From Granulosicoccus sp045106195 (lineage in GTDB: Bacteria; Pseudomonadota; Gammaproteobacteria; Granulosicoccales; Granulosicoccaceae): DNA of 64,000 nucleotides. The position numbers were made by a program, and so were the translations under genes. The DNA is taken from assembly GCA_045106195.1 (NCBI GenBank), contig JBGCEH010000009.1, forward strand, positions 186,001 to 250,000. Direction: 5' to 3'. This document shows, piece by piece, positions 36,345-45,092 of the stretch (the first letter of the stretch is position 1; every line of letters begins with the position of its first letter). The notes under the pieces were generated by a model, which saw nothing but the letters and a program-made list of their open reading frames with translations, did not search any database and was not told the origin of the DNA.

Positions 36345-36991
36345 ACAGAGATTATAAAGAGCAAGAGTCATTGAATTACAGCAACGTCATTGCATTTCTG
36401 GCAGATCTATTCAAGCGCCGCGGACAAGAGGAATACCTCGGCGAGCCAGTTACCATGGCAGAACACATGTTGCAGGCTGCCTTATTTGCAACACAGGCAA
36501 ATGAAAGCGAGGCGGTTGTCGTAGCATCGCTGCTGCACGACATCGGGCATTTTACGAGTGACTTAGGTACGTTCTCCATGGGCGATACCGACGATAAACA
36601 TCATGAATCGGCGGGAGCTGATGTGTTAAGGCATTTCTTCCCGCCACTGGTCACTGATTGTGTTCGCTATCACGTCGATGCCAAGCGCTATCTGTGTGCA
36701 GTAGATGCCGACTATTACGCTCTTCTATCCCCTGCCTCTGTGCACTCTCTCAAATTGCAAGGCGGCGTCATGAGTGCTCTTGAAATCACCAATTTTGAGA
36801 AAAATCCGAACCTGCAAGCGATAGTTTTGGTCCGCCGATATGACGATCAAGGTAAGCTCACCAACCTTGCAACGCCGCCGTTTGGCCACTACGTGCCTGC
36901 TCTGGAACGTGTGGTGGCTGCTCACTGCAAGTCAGCTAGACTCTGCAGTCAAGCCAAAGCATGTGGTCCGACGCCTGCCCCCGGAGACTGA
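36341..36991 (+). CDS. tmpB: TmpB/PhnZ-like HD-domain oxygenase cleaving 1-hydroxyphosphonates
   Basis: 216 residues from the ATG at 36341 (ATGA overlap with the oxygenase gene; a longer frame from 36269 lies inside that gene). HD-domain mixed-valent diiron oxygenase of the phosphonate-degradation group: the N-terminal YLGEPVTMAEHMLQAA carries the Tyr and Glu spaced as in PhnZ (Tyr24, Glu27), LLHDIGHF gives the HD pair, DDKHHE the next metal ligands, and YHVDAKRYLCAVDADYY is a family hallmark. It should split the C-P bond of the hydroxylated phosphonate, giving phosphate and glycine or glycine betaine. Together with the preceding gene it forms a two-step phosphate-releasing path. Confidence 0.85.
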   Translation: MNRDYKEQESLNYSNVIAFLADLFKRRGQEEYLGEPVTMAEHMLQAALFATQANESEAVVVASLLHDIGHFTSDLGTFSMGDTDDKHHESAGADVLRHFFPPLVTDCVRYHVDAKRYLCAVDADYYALLSPASVHSLKLQGGVMSALEITNFEKNPNLQAIVLVRRYDDQGKLTNLATPPFGHYVPALERVVAAHCKSARLCSQAKACGPTPAPGD

Positions 36992-37181
36992 TTATTGTTG
37001 ATCAGGTGTTCTTTTTATGCCTCTGAGCAATAGCAGTAATGACGGAAACAGACCGTTGCATTTGTTCCAAATGGCTGCATAATTGCAAAATATGAAGGGT
37101 ATCTATGAATTTAATAACCCCTCCCTCAGCAATTAGTCAATCCAGAATTCATGGGTTGTCAATACAGAATGGATCATTAGA

Positions 37182-37589
37182 ATGAGCATTTTTTCCAAGA
37201 TAGTCACGATCATACGTCGAGCGTTAGAGTACCGTGGCAGAGCGCATGCACATCAGCAAATGTTACGAATGAGTGATCGCCAGTTAGCAGATTTCGGATA
37301 TTCCAGAGTGCTACTGCTGGAGGGTGTGAGCGCCTGGCCATGGCGAGTCCAGGACGACACCGAGCAGGCCAATGACCTGCGAGCAATGGTTTCTACGAAA
37401 CCTGAAAAAACCGAGAAAGTAAATAAGCCCACTGCGCGTGAGATTCGACAGGCCGTGAAAGAGCTGAGTACATACACCGATCGTGAGCTGACTGAAATGG
37501 GTATTTCTCGTGGAAGCATCAGAGAGATCGTGCGCTCAGGAAGACCCTCTTTCGAAGGAGTAGACAAGCAAAACAAGCGCGCCGCGTGA
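37182..37589 (+). CDS. DUF1127-domain protein with two copies of the motif
   Basis: 135 residues, basic. Two DUF1127/YjiS-like segments: LRMSDRQLADFGYSR (about 27-41) and LSTYTDRELTEMGISR (about 93-108), separated by a charged linker. Most DUF1127 proteins are 50-70 residues with one motif, so this is a duplication. In alphaproteobacteria small DUF1127 proteins bind RNA and influence phosphate and carbon metabolism, which is interesting next to a phosphonate pathway, but no function is shown here. It follows the tmpB-like gene by 190 bp on the same strand and probably has its own promoter. Confidence 0.75.
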   Translation: MSIFSKIVTIIRRALEYRGRAHAHQQMLRMSDRQLADFGYSRVLLLEGVSAWPWRVQDDTEQANDLRAMVSTKPEKTEKVNKPTAREIRQAVKELSTYTDRELTEMGISRGSIREIVRSGRPSFEGVDKQNKRAA

Positions 37590-37736
37590 CGGAGTTCAAT
37601 ACAGACACAAGCTGTGCCTGTCAGCCCGACTACGGTTGAGAGACTAAGAGCGAATTTCGCGCCTCTTCCAGAATCAGAATTAGAAGTACATTTTGATTCA
37701 AAGATTGATAATATCCAACCATAGCTGTCGGCAAAC

Positions 37737-38588
37737 ATGGAGCAGACATCAATGACAGGGTCTCAATCATCGCGAGTGAATGCTCTGGGTAACAGGGAAT
37801 CGATTTACCAACCAGAGCAGCAGGGTTTGATTTTCCCGGAACAACCCGTATTTGATTCGCCGGCACAAGAACGCGAACACCGGAAACAACGCCTTGTTGC
37901 TGGTTGCCGCGCCTTTGCCATGTTCAATTTTGACTATGGCATGGCAGGACACATTTCGGTTCGCGATCCTGAGAACCCCAGCCTCTACTGGACTAATCCA
38001 ATGGCGGTGCATTTTTCGCAGGTCAAATTATCCAATCTCATACTGGCAGATCACGAAGGCCGCGTTGTAGAAGGCAGACATGCGATCAACCGTGCCGGTT
38101 TCGTTGTTCATGCTTCAGTTCATGAAGCCCATCAGGACATTGTTGCCATGTGTCATGCGCACACTCCACACGGTACTGCATGGTGCTCGACCGGACGACC
38201 GATTGAACCCTACAATCAGGATGCAGCATGCTTTCATGACAACCATGCCGTGGTTAGTGATGATGGTGGTGCGGTGACCGTGTTCACCGATCAGGGTCAA
38301 GGAGTGGTAAATGCATTCGCGAATAACCGAGCGGTGCTGCATCAGAACCACGGCATTCTTACTGCAAGTCGCCACAGCGTTGACGATGCAGTATTCTGGT
38401 TTATCGCTATGGATCGATGCTGCCAGGTTCAATTACTCATTGAATCCTCCTCAACAAAACCTCCGTTGATGACCGATGAAGCAGCATGCCATTCAGCGAA
38501 GCATGTAGGCAGTGATTACCTTGGCTGGTTGCACTTTCAACCGGTGTACGATCAGGTGCTGGCAGCCAACCCGGATATGTTTGACTAG
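37737..38588 (+). CDS. Class II aldolase/adducin-family protein
   Basis: 283 residues. The class II aldolase fold with zinc ligands in AMCHAHTPHGTAW (His-x-His) and a later His in HQNHGILTAS; the upstream HASVHEAHQD helix also matches. Family members cleave sugar phosphates (fuculose-1-phosphate aldolase) or decarboxylate; this long, catalytically complete form often acts on non-phosphorylated hydroxy-ketones. The start may be 37737 or the Met at 37752. It ends 21 bp before the convergent ABC transporter operon. No dedicated pathway partner is adjacent. Confidence 0.87.
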   Translation: MEQTSMTGSQSSRVNALGNRESIYQPEQQGLIFPEQPVFDSPAQEREHRKQRLVAGCRAFAMFNFDYGMAGHISVRDPENPSLYWTNPMAVHFSQVKLSNLILADHEGRVVEGRHAINRAGFVVHASVHEAHQDIVAMCHAHTPHGTAWCSTGRPIEPYNQDAACFHDNHAVVSDDGGAVTVFTDQGQGVVNAFANNRAVLHQNHGILTASRHSVDDAVFWFIAMDRCCQVQLLIESSSTKPPLMTDEAACHSAKHVGSDYLGWLHFQPVYDQVLAANPDMFD

Positions 38589-38609
38589 AAAGACTCTGTC
38601 AGTGACAGA

Positions 38610-39422
38610 CTACTTACCGTGTCCTTCTGTGTCGTCTCCGCCACGTGTCAAGTAATACGCACACAGAATCGGCAAGAAGGTCATTAGCACCACCACCATG
38701 GCAACGACATTGGTAACGGGGCGCTGTCTTGGACGCACCAGTTCCTCAAGCATCCAGATTGGCAGTGTTGCCTGCTGCCCGGCTGTAAATGTAGTAACAA
38801 TGACTTCATCGAATGATAAAGCAAACGCCAACATACCACCTGCCAACAAGGCTGTTGCGATATTGGGTAGAACAACATAACGAAATGTCTGAAAACCATT
38901 AGCGCCAAGGTCCATGGAAGCCTCAATTAATGAGCCTGCAGTACGGCGAAATCTTGCGACGGCATTGTTGTAGACCACTACTACGCAGAAAGTGGCATGC
39001 CCCAGAATGATCGTCCAGAAAGAAAACGGAATGTCTGCAAGGTTAAATGCAGATCGCAACGCAATACCCGTGATGATACCAGGCAATGCAATGGGCAGAA
39101 TCACCAGTAGTGAAATAGTCTCCCGCCCAAAGAACTTCGTGCGTGAAACAGCAGCTGCACACAAGGTGCCGAGTATCAAAGCGATTAACGTCGATATGCT
39201 GGCCACTTGAACCGAGAGCTTCAATGCCTCCCATACATCTGGTCTGTCCCAGGTAACAGCAAACCACTTTAAGGTAAAACCTGGTGGAGGCCACTGGTAG
39301 GTTTTATCTTCCGTTGTGAATGCATAAACGAATATCAACAGGATTGGTAAATGCATGAACAGTAGACCGGCACCTGCTGCTACTTTCAGAGCCATTGGCG
39401 CGCGACGCTTATCAGAATGCAT
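38610..39422 (-). CDS. Polyamine-type ABC transporter permease (PotC-like)
   Basis: Membrane permease, 270 residues from the ATG at 39422 (a frame to 39500 exists but would run through the partner gene). Six hydrophobic segments; the ATPase-contact EAA loop reads EASMDLGANGFQTFRYVVLP (about 165-184). Last gene of the four-gene importer, overlapping the other permease gene by 11 bp. Confidence 0.9.
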   Translation of the reverse strand: MHSDKRRAPMALKVAAGAGLLFMHLPILLIFVYAFTTEDKTYQWPPPGFTLKWFAVTWDRPDVWEALKLSVQVASISTLIALILGTLCAAAVSRTKFFGRETISLLVILPIALPGIITGIALRSAFNLADIPFSFWTIILGHATFCVVVVYNNAVARFRRTAGSLIEASMDLGANGFQTFRYVVLPNIATALLAGGMLAFALSFDEVIVTTFTAGQQATLPIWMLEELVRPRQRPVTNVVAMVVVLMTFLPILCAYYLTRGGDDTEGHGK

Positions 39423-40314
39423 CGAATGCTCCCTTGCGTTTTGCCATCCATAGATACAGGGCCATGATAACAACTGGCACGACGGTAAATGCAGCTGCAA
39501 GTGGTATGTTGCCCGCGATACCTTGATGCGAATACACCGCCTGACCTATGAATAATCGTGACGAACCTATGATCTGGGGAATAATGTAATCACCCAGTGT
39601 CAACGAGAATGTAAAGATCGAGCCGGCGATAACGCCCGGCAGTGCAAGTGGCCAGAGAACATACATGAACGTCTGCCAAGGAGGTGCTCCCAGGTCCGAT
39701 GATGCATCAAGGTAGTTTTGTGGAACGCGCTCCAGCGAAGCTTGCATGGGTAGCACCATGAACGGTAGCCATACATAGAGAAAGACCAGAAATGTACCCA
39801 GATAGCTCACTGATAATGAATTACCACCAATTACCGGGATGGAAAGAACCGTCTCCAGTAAACCCGCGATATGCAGTTTAGTGAATAGCCAGTTTAATAT
39901 GCCTTCCTTAGCCAGTATCAGCTTCCAGGCGTAGATCTTTACCAGATAACTTGACCATAACGGCAACATGACTCCAAGATAGAAAAATGCCTTCCATCGT
40001 CCACGCGCATAACGTGCTGCGTAGAAAGCAATAGGAAAAGCGACAATTGCAGCAGCAATGGTAACCGCCGTGGCCATAAGTAAGGTCCTGACAATAATAT
40101 CCAGATTGACGGGATTGAGCAGTTCTCGATATGTCTTCAGTGTGAGTTCATACCGGATCATTCCGGAGAATTCATCAATTGAAAAAAAACTTTGTGCCAG
40201 TAAAGCAAACAGAGACCCCAGATAGACAATTCCAAGCCACAATGCGGGAAGCAGAAGTAACAGGAATATGAACAACCTGGGCCGGCGCCAAAGAACGTCC
40301 CAGACGGTATTCAC
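39412..40314 (-). CDS. Polyamine-type ABC transporter permease (PotB-like)
   Basis: 300 residues, six membrane segments, with the EAA loop LDASSDLGAPPWQTFMYVLW (about 203-222). It forms the channel with the PotC-like protein. It overlaps the ATPase gene by 4 bp. The longer N-terminus (RRPRLFIFLLLLLPALWLG) is the first membrane helix, as in PotB and PotH. Confidence 0.92.
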   Translation of the reverse strand: MNTVWDVLWRRPRLFIFLLLLLPALWLGIVYLGSLFALLAQSFFSIDEFSGMIRYELTLKTYRELLNPVNLDIIVRTLLMATAVTIAAAIVAFPIAFYAARYARGRWKAFFYLGVMLPLWSSYLVKIYAWKLILAKEGILNWLFTKLHIAGLLETVLSIPVIGGNSLSVSYLGTFLVFLYVWLPFMVLPMQASLERVPQNYLDASSDLGAPPWQTFMYVLWPLALPGVIAGSIFTFSLTLGDYIIPQIIGSSRLFIGQAVYSHQGIAGNIPLAAAFTVVPVVIMALYLWMAKRKGAFDAF

Positions 40315-41309
40315 ATCCCATCACTCATTGTGTGCAGGTCTTCAACGTCCCACTCAACGAAAACGTTCTGACCAGGATCGAGCGGTGACGTCAATCTATC
40401 AGCAAGCACTGTGAGGCGAGTTCCTTCAAGCTGCAACGCATACCGAGTGGATGCACCCTGGAAACTGACACTGTTTACAACTGCCGGCACCCCCCCTGCC
40501 CCGGCATCTACAATACGAATACATTCCGGTCGCAAACTGGCGGGACGTGTTTGGCCCGTATAAATTCTGGCAAGATGCGCAGGTAAAATATTTGAAGAAC
40601 CGACAAAATCAGCGACAAATGACGTACGTGGCCGTTGATAGATATCGTGTGGTGACCCTACCTGAATGATTTCTCCATTGTTGAACACAGCTACTCTGTC
40701 AGCCATTGACAAGGCCTCACCCTGATCATGTGTCACAAAAACAAACGTAATACCAAGATCTTTCTGAAGGGTTTTAAGCTCCTCTTGCATCTGCTCACGC
40801 AACTTTAAATCCAGCGCTCCCAGTGGCTCATCCAGAAGCAAAACCCTGGGTTGATTGACCAACGCTCTGGCCAGCGCTACACGCTGACGCTGGCCCCCGG
40901 AAAGCTCTCCCGGCTTGCGCAAACCGTAGTCAGGTAAACGAACCATCTCTAAGGCTTCCTTCGCTGCGCGATGTCGCTCTTCCTTGTCGCACCCACGAAT
41001 CATCAAACCGTAGGCGATATTGTCTATCACACTCAAGTGCGGGAAAAGGGCATAATCCTGAAATACAGTATTGACGTTGCGCCGATACGGCGGTACTCCC
41101 GCCATTGTAGAGCCGAATATGGAAACAGTACCTTGAGAAGGTTGATCGAAACCAGCAATCAACCGCAGACACGTAGTCTTACCAGAGCCTGATGGGCCCA
41201 GCATGGCAAAAAACTCTCCCTCCTCAATGCTGAGATTAACATCGTCTACCGCACGTACATCCCCAAAATAGCGAGAGACTGAATCAAACTTAACTGCCAG
41301 ATTTTTCAA
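40311..41309 (-). CDS. Polyamine-type ABC transporter ATPase (PotA-like)
   Basis: 332 residues: Walker A GPSGSGKTTCLRL (about 38-50), signature LSGGQRQRVALARAL (about 135-149), Walker B LLLDEPLGALD, switch His in VTHDQGEA, and a C-terminal TOBE domain (about 250-325). It powers uptake by the two permeases downstream. It overlaps the binding-protein gene by 4 bp. Confidence 0.94.
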   Translation of the reverse strand: MKNLAVKFDSVSRYFGDVRAVDDVNLSIEEGEFFAMLGPSGSGKTTCLRLIAGFDQPSQGTVSIFGSTMAGVPPYRRNVNTVFQDYALFPHLSVIDNIAYGLMIRGCDKEERHRAAKEALEMVRLPDYGLRKPGELSGGQRQRVALARALVNQPRVLLLDEPLGALDLKLREQMQEELKTLQKDLGITFVFVTHDQGEALSMADRVAVFNNGEIIQVGSPHDIYQRPRTSFVADFVGSSNILPAHLARIYTGQTRPASLRPECIRIVDAGAGGVPAVVNSVSFQGASTRYALQLEGTRLTVLADRLTSPLDPGQNVFVEWDVEDLHTMSDGM

Positions 41310-42469
41310 CGTCCGCCAATGACCCCTATGTAGTCACTAACCCATCGATAATAAGGTACACACTGGTCATTTTGAGTGGCACACTTGGAAACCGGAGTTG
41401 TCCAGAATTTTATTCGTTCAAAATCATCCATACCGTTAACTGTACAACCTTCCGCTGTTTGCATACCTCGCCCGTCAGTACACGCTGCTGGAACCGCTGG
41501 ATTGGCACCGAACCAAACCGACAGGTCACTCATTAAATTGGAAGACAATGTGTGTTCCATCCACAAATAAGCACAATTCGGGTTTTCTGCCTCACTATGC
41601 ATCATGGTAGTATCCGCCCAACCTGTAGCACCTTCCTCTGGAATGATTGATGCAATTGGCGCATCCTTTGATTTGAGAATGTTTACCTGAAATGGCCAGG
41701 ATCCTGATGCCACCACACCCTCGTTGGTAAAATCGTCCATCTGAATAAATGCGTCGTGCCAATAGCGTGAAACCAGCTTGCGCTGCCCCCTCAACAACTC
41801 AAGGGCGGCATCGTATTGTTCCTGGGTCAATTCATAAGGACTCTCGATACCTAACTCAGGTTGATGCGTCATCAGATAATTAGCAGCATCTGCAACGTGT
41901 ATGGGGCCGTCGTAAGCCTGGACACGTCCAACGTTGGATTTACCATCCGGCAGCTCCATTTCTTTAAAGACTACGTTCCAGCTAGTTGGCGCTTGCTTGA
42001 AAACATCCGTGTTGTACATCAACACGTTCGGTCCCCACATATACGGCGTACCATAGTGTTTTCCATCCACGGTGTGCCATGGAGCATCCTTGAGACGATT
42101 ATCGATATCGTCCCAGCTGGGGATGAGAGAAGGATTGATTTGTTGTACCCGCCCACCGGCAACAAGCCGTAAAGAGGCATCCCCTGATGCGGTTACCAGA
42201 TCAAAACCGCCCTCATTCATCAATGCGACCATCTCATCTGAAGTATTCGCGGTTTTAACTTGAACCATGCAACCGGACTCTTTCTCGAACTCGGTGACCC
42301 AATCGAATGTAGCATCTGTTTCGCCCCGTTCGATATAACCAGGCCATGCAACAATGTTTAATTGACCTTCCCCTGCCCCCAGTTCGGTCACCATATCCGC
42401 CGAAGCCGTCTGTACGATAATCCCTGCGCACAGAAATCCGCCGAGTAGAGGGTGGACTGCATTTTTCAT
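41306..42469 (-). CDS. Periplasmic binding protein, PotD/PotF family
   Basis: 387 residues with a signal peptide (about 1-24, ending ASA). Mature protein follows the PotD pattern: LNIVAWPGYIE, NTSDEMVALMNEGGFDLVTASG, YGTPYMWGPNVLMYNTD and EGATGWADTTMM. Trp and Tyr residues in these blocks could cage an ammonium group. Four Cys near the C-terminus (CTDG, EGCT, SKCA, DQCV) suggest disulfides. It is the first gene of the importer operon. The family takes polyamines, and related proteins are reported to bind 2-aminoethylphosphonate; with the tmpAB-like pair 5 kb away, an aminophosphonate or betaine substrate is plausible, though polyamines remain the default. Confidence 0.9.
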   Translation of the reverse strand: MKNAVHPLLGGFLCAGIIVQTASADMVTELGAGEGQLNIVAWPGYIERGETDATFDWVTEFEKESGCMVQVKTANTSDEMVALMNEGGFDLVTASGDASLRLVAGGRVQQINPSLIPSWDDIDNRLKDAPWHTVDGKHYGTPYMWGPNVLMYNTDVFKQAPTSWNVVFKEMELPDGKSNVGRVQAYDGPIHVADAANYLMTHQPELGIESPYELTQEQYDAALELLRGQRKLVSRYWHDAFIQMDDFTNEGVVASGSWPFQVNILKSKDAPIASIIPEEGATGWADTTMMHSEAENPNCAYLWMEHTLSSNLMSDLSVWFGANPAVPAACTDGRGMQTAEGCTVNGMDDFERIKFWTTPVSKCATQNDQCVPYYRWVSDYIGVIGGR

Positions 42470-43382
42470 GATTTAGTCTCCAAAAAAAAGCCGATTACTG
42501 ACATCGTGAAATCATACGATAACTGGAGGATGCCACAAGGACCATCGTCTGGTAAATAATTTTGCTTTCTTCGTCGGTATTTATATCAATCATATTTGAG
42601 GGGTAACCACGTCATTTCATGATTTGGAACTTCTATGGACTTTCGAAATTTATCTATAAATACAATCTTGGTTTACTTATCCCTGGTTTAGTATTCGCTT
42701 ATTCAGACAGACAGGGCGACTACACGTTAAACTACCGGCACCAGACAATCAAGCATCGATAAACCATTAATATTATTGATCTTTCTACCCAAACACTCAT
42801 CACCAGGCAACAAAATAATCCTCATTATGTTCATGCTTACCGGTTATTTTCCGAAGCCAAAGTTGGCCCTCAGCTGATCTCTTTGGAAGATTCACTCCAG
42901 ACAATTATCTTCTAACGACCAGCTTGGTCTTGCCAGATACTCGTAAGACTCGCCACTGCGCTGCACACTTTGATAGTGACACTGACTGCAACCATGAATG
43001 CCACAGAATAAATTGAAGCAGTGAGTTGTTTTTTGGTATTCGCCAATTCAATTCTAAACCCGAGTTTTTGTGACCTGTCACTCGAGCTCATTTCACGTAC
43101 ATTTTTGCGCTCATCCAGGTTCTCTTTGTAGAAAATCACCCCGAATACGTTGATCAGTACTTAGTTCTGATAATTCGACGGTTTGCTTTACTCTAAATGA
43201 CAATCCATGTGCCGACACATCTTTCTGTGCGTTAGCTATTGCCTTTACTACCGTATTTGCCACTCATTTCTGCCAACACATCGCTCTTGCCAGATTCACT
43301 CAAACCTGTTCCACAGCTTGATGCAAAGCAAGTGGCTGGCAATGTTGCTCATAATATATAACCAAATTCGAGATATCAGGCC
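42470..43382. other. Long intergenic region, at most one small frame
   Basis: About 900 bp, AT-richer than its surroundings. It should hold the importer promoter (left) and the lipoprotein promoter (right). A minus-strand frame at 42912-43139 (75 codons, GTG start) has a charged N-terminus and one hydrophobic segment near residues 43-65, but no ribosome site or known family, so I do not call it a gene. No RNA or repeat recognised. Confidence 0.45.
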
Positions 43383-44069
43383 ATGAAATCAATCCATGTG
43401 ACAATCATTGCAGCGACAACCACCATGATGCTGATTAGTAGTTGCGCGACAGACGATCCCAATCGTCGCGCCAAAACCGGAGCAGCCATCGGTGCAATCG
43501 CGGGAGGTGTTATTGGCAATCAGTCCAACAGTAAGAATGGCAAGTATGTCGGAGCTGTTGTTGGTGCATTGTCTGGTGCGGCAGTAGGCAATTATATGGA
43601 TAAACAACAGCGCAAACTAGAGCGTGAACTGGCAAACGAACGACGAAATAACGAAATACAGGTCACCCGCATTGATGATGAAACGCTCCGCCTCGATGTC
43701 CTGAGCGAGGCCTCTTTTGATATTGACAGCGCACGTCTAAACGATGCGTTTATCACCAGCCTGAAAACGATGGCAGACGTAATTGGCGAATACGATAAAA
43801 CAGCGGTGCACGTCATCGGACACACCGACAGCTCGGGTGCTCACAATTACAACCAGATACTTTCTGAAAAACGTGCCTCGTCAGTGACACGTTATCTCAG
43901 TGGAAATGGTGTTGATAAATCACGTGTTCGTACGTCTGGAAAAGGCGAAACCAGACCAGTGGAATCCAACGACACAAGCTTTGGCCGTAGTCGAAACCGT
44001 CGCGTAGAAGTTTACTTGAAAAGTGTTGTCGAAGGCAGAGAACAAGATGCATTTCGCTCCCCTCTCTAA
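43383..44069 (+). CDS. OmpA-family outer-membrane lipoprotein (YiaD-like)
   Basis: 228 residues. A lipoprotein signal ends LISSC (Cys21 lipidated); then a glycine-zipper segment (about 32-75, GAAIGAIAGGVIGNQ and VGALSGAAVGNYMD), and an OmpA C-terminal domain (about 105-215) with VIGHTDSSGAHNYNQILSEK and GRSRNRRVEVYL that binds peptidoglycan. The architecture is that of YiaD. It links the outer membrane to the cell wall. Single gene, convergent with the DapA-like gene 12 bp away. Confidence 0.92.
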   Translation: MKSIHVTIIAATTTMMLISSCATDDPNRRAKTGAAIGAIAGGVIGNQSNSKNGKYVGAVVGALSGAAVGNYMDKQQRKLERELANERRNNEIQVTRIDDETLRLDVLSEASFDIDSARLNDAFITSLKTMADVIGEYDKTAVHVIGHTDSSGAHNYNQILSEKRASSVTRYLSGNGVDKSRVRTSGKGETRPVESNDTSFGRSRNRRVEVYLKSVVEGREQDAFRSPL

Positions 44070-44081
44070 GTATCTGTGAGT

Positions 44082-45029
44082 CTACTTGACCACACGCAAC
44101 AGCTTTGAAATCCGGTCTCGATACATGGACGCCCCTTCCATCAGGTTATCCAGCAACGCATCAAGCGCCCAGTAAGTCTCATAAATATCAACATCGATAT
44201 TTCTGCAAGCAATAGATGAAAACGTTCCCAGACGCTGATGGAATCGTTTGGCAATAGCTGGATAGCCCTGTGTTTCAGAAGTACCGCCTAAGGCCAGAAA
44301 TATGGCTAGTTCAGTTGCGACAGCTGGGTGGTGCTTTCCGTGATGATAAAGCCAGGCATAGAGATCAGGATGGTAGTTGTTCATCACGCCGCAAAAACCG
44401 TGTGACCCCGCCTGCATGGCGGGCAATGCGATAGCAGCATTTGCATTGATCACCGCCAGAGGAGAACCTTTCACAATATCCAAACGACGCTTGATGATGG
44501 CTAAATCACAGGACACATCTTTAAGAGCAACAAAGCGACCACTGTCCGCACAGAACTTCAGCACATCATCACTTAACAATCGACGAAAAGGCAGAGGGCA
44601 TTCATACAACGCTAAGGGCAACCCCAACGGCAAGCTATGCATAAACCACCTAAGCCCGTCAAGTACAGCAGACTCGTCGGCATCTCGATCTGCCGGAATT
44701 CGATTGGTAACCAGTACCAGCGCATCAATGCCAGTATCCGCCATTGCCGTAAGCTCGATTAGCTGTTGCTTCGGGGAACCTGCAATATGGCCTGAGGCGA
44801 GCACAGGTACGCGTCCGTCTACAAGCTTCACTGTCTGTCTGGCCAACGCAACCCGTTCTTCGAGCTTGAGATGGTGCATTTCGCTAGATTGACAAACCGC
44901 GAAAAGTGCGTCGGCATCGTTATCAAGATACCACTGTGTCAGTCGAGCGTATCCTTCGTAATCAATCGTACCGTCGTTGCTGTAAGGCGTCAGCATGACA
45001 GGAATAATACCGGATATCGTATTGTTCAA
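44082..45029 (-). CDS. DapA/NanA-superfamily lyase or aldolase
   Basis: 315 residues, class I aldolase fold: GIIPVMLTPYSNDGTIDYEG at the N-terminus, VLASGHIAGSPKQQL, ALYECP with the catalytic Tyr (about 140) and FVALKDVSCD with the Schiff-base Lys (about 168). The start is TTG at 45029 with GGAG nine bases upstream; no in-frame ATG is near. It follows the TRAP permease gene by 63 bp on the same strand, so it probably acts on the imported acid, as keto-deoxy sugar acid aldolases or hydroxyproline-pathway enzymes do. It is not a biosynthetic dihydrodipicolinate synthase by context. Confidence 0.87.
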   Translation of the reverse strand: MNNTISGIIPVMLTPYSNDGTIDYEGYARLTQWYLDNDADALFAVCQSSEMHHLKLEERVALARQTVKLVDGRVPVLASGHIAGSPKQQLIELTAMADTGIDALVLVTNRIPADRDADESAVLDGLRWFMHSLPLGLPLALYECPLPFRRLLSDDVLKFCADSGRFVALKDVSCDLAIIKRRLDIVKGSPLAVINANAAIALPAMQAGSHGFCGVMNNYHPDLYAWLYHHGKHHPAVATELAIFLALGGTSETQGYPAIAKRFHQRLGTFSSIACRNIDVDIYETYWALDALLDNLMEGASMYRDRISKLLRVVK

Positions 45030-45092
45030 ATCGTTTTCTCCAAGCCATGCTCCTCATTGTGAGAGTCATGCGCTGGTTGTTTCTAAAACGTG

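Noticed and set aside
42912..43139. 75-codon minus-strand frame with one hydrophobic segment
   Set aside because: GTG start without a ribosome site, no family recognised, in an AT-rich intergenic region; could still be a small membrane protein.
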